This document shows, in pieces, positions 40,581-40,847 of a DNA stretch of 40,847 nt. Positions within the stretch are counted from its first letter, which is position 1. Every line of letters starts with the position of its first letter. Below the pieces are notes generated by a model. That model did not search any database and was not told the origin of the DNA. It worked only from the letters and a program-made list of their open reading frames with translations. The stretch is from NCBI GenBank assembly GCA_020431825.1, contig JAGQHN010000040.1:1-40847 (forward strand), given 5' to 3'. The position numbers were made by a program, and so were the translations under genes. The stretch is from Trueperaceae bacterium. Lineage in GTDB: Bacteria > Deinococcota > Deinococci > Deinococcales > Trueperaceae.

Positions 40581-40586
40581 AGTCTA
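40581..40586 (-). promoter_or_regulatory. -10 box TAGACT of a leaderless promoter
   Basis: On the minus strand TAGACT, spacer AGGAAC, ATG 40574. The remaining 261 bp to the window end (40587-40847) hold no convincing gene. Confidence 0.55.
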
Positions 40587-40847
40587 ACTGGAAAGACGCC
40601 CAGGAAAAGTAAAAAATAGAGTGCTGATAGCCTCCTGGCAGTTAGCCCGATAGGTTTTTACTTGAAAATGCTGTTTTTACGGCATTTCTTTAGACGCTTT
40701 GCTACAACTACCTGCTAGTATCTTCTATCCAAACTAGAGGTTAGCGTCTCTTCTTTTAGCTTAAGGCACCTAAGTTACTCCATGGTGAATATGCAGGATG
40801 CTTAGTTCGTTTGTCCGTACTCGTTCAACAGTCTTGAACCGATGGTA

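Noticed and set aside
1..40847. tRNA or rRNA genes
   Set aside because: No T-loop GGTTCGAATCC-type motif with a matching acceptor stem was found by eye, and no conserved rRNA segments.

Overview
The window looks like a chromosomal segment of a moderate-GC member of the Deinococcota (Deinococcus-Thermus lineage). This is inferred from gene content and promoter style, not from a marker gene. Pointers are a standalone double-stranded-RNA-binding-domain protein, a peripheral-subunit-binding-domain protein with a long acidic linker, paired Roadblock/LC7 proteins, PspC miniproteins, and many genes whose ATG or GTG lies exactly 6 nt after a TANNNT -10 box. Such leaderless promoters are known to be abundant in Deinococcus. 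No rRNA, tRNA or CRISPR array was seen. The palindrome CTCGAG occurs about 100 times, on the order of ten times chance, which gives the genome a HIP1-like signature.

Layout. 1-357: edge of an IS3-family element (partial orfA), followed by decayed sequence. 0.5-2.1 kb: two small membrane proteins around a 0.6-kb non-coding stretch. 2.1-9.6 kb (+): exported proteins, namely a Gln/Met-rich secreted protein, a Pro-rich lipoprotein with a Ca-binding-like tail, a secreted concanavalin-like protein, a small cytosolic unknown, and a 1199-residue lipoprotein with four Ig-like and six PPC-like repeats. 9.6-15.9 kb (-): an apparent operon of four tandem-GNAT paralogues with a SAM methyltransferase, a 75-aa protein and a DUF3810 membrane metalloprotease-like protein. 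It is preceded by a promoter and a short upstream ORF. 16.0-17.8 kb (-): enoyl-CoA hydratase and 3-hydroxyacyl-CoA dehydrogenase (beta-oxidation or butyryl-CoA chemistry).

17.9-23.7 kb (+): two Roadblock/LC7 proteins, a membrane-anchored PASTA protein, and the PSBD/degenerate-E2 protein, interrupted by a PfkB-family sugar kinase on the minus strand. 23.7-24.4 kb (-): PspC and DUF309 proteins. 24.4-26.5 kb (+): overlapping ubiX-ispD-ispE (prenylated flavin and MEP isoprenoid synthesis). 26.5-29.4 kb (+): a possible 50-aa gene, another multi-domain lipoprotein and an HD-domain hydrolase. 29.4-33.5 kb (-): aldose-1-epimerase-like protein, CPA2 antiporter with TrkA domains, kynureninase. 33.8-36.0 kb (+): Ig/beta-helix lipoprotein. 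36.0-40.6 kb: long-form GAPDH (-), PspC protein (+), M20 peptidase (-), SDR (-), and the dsRNA-binding protein (-).

Most intergenic regions carry recognisable terminators, -10 boxes or small repeats. The clearest candidates for something undescribed are the CTCGAG signature, the tandem-GNAT operon with its leader ORF, and the PSBD/pseudo-E2 scaffold-like protein.
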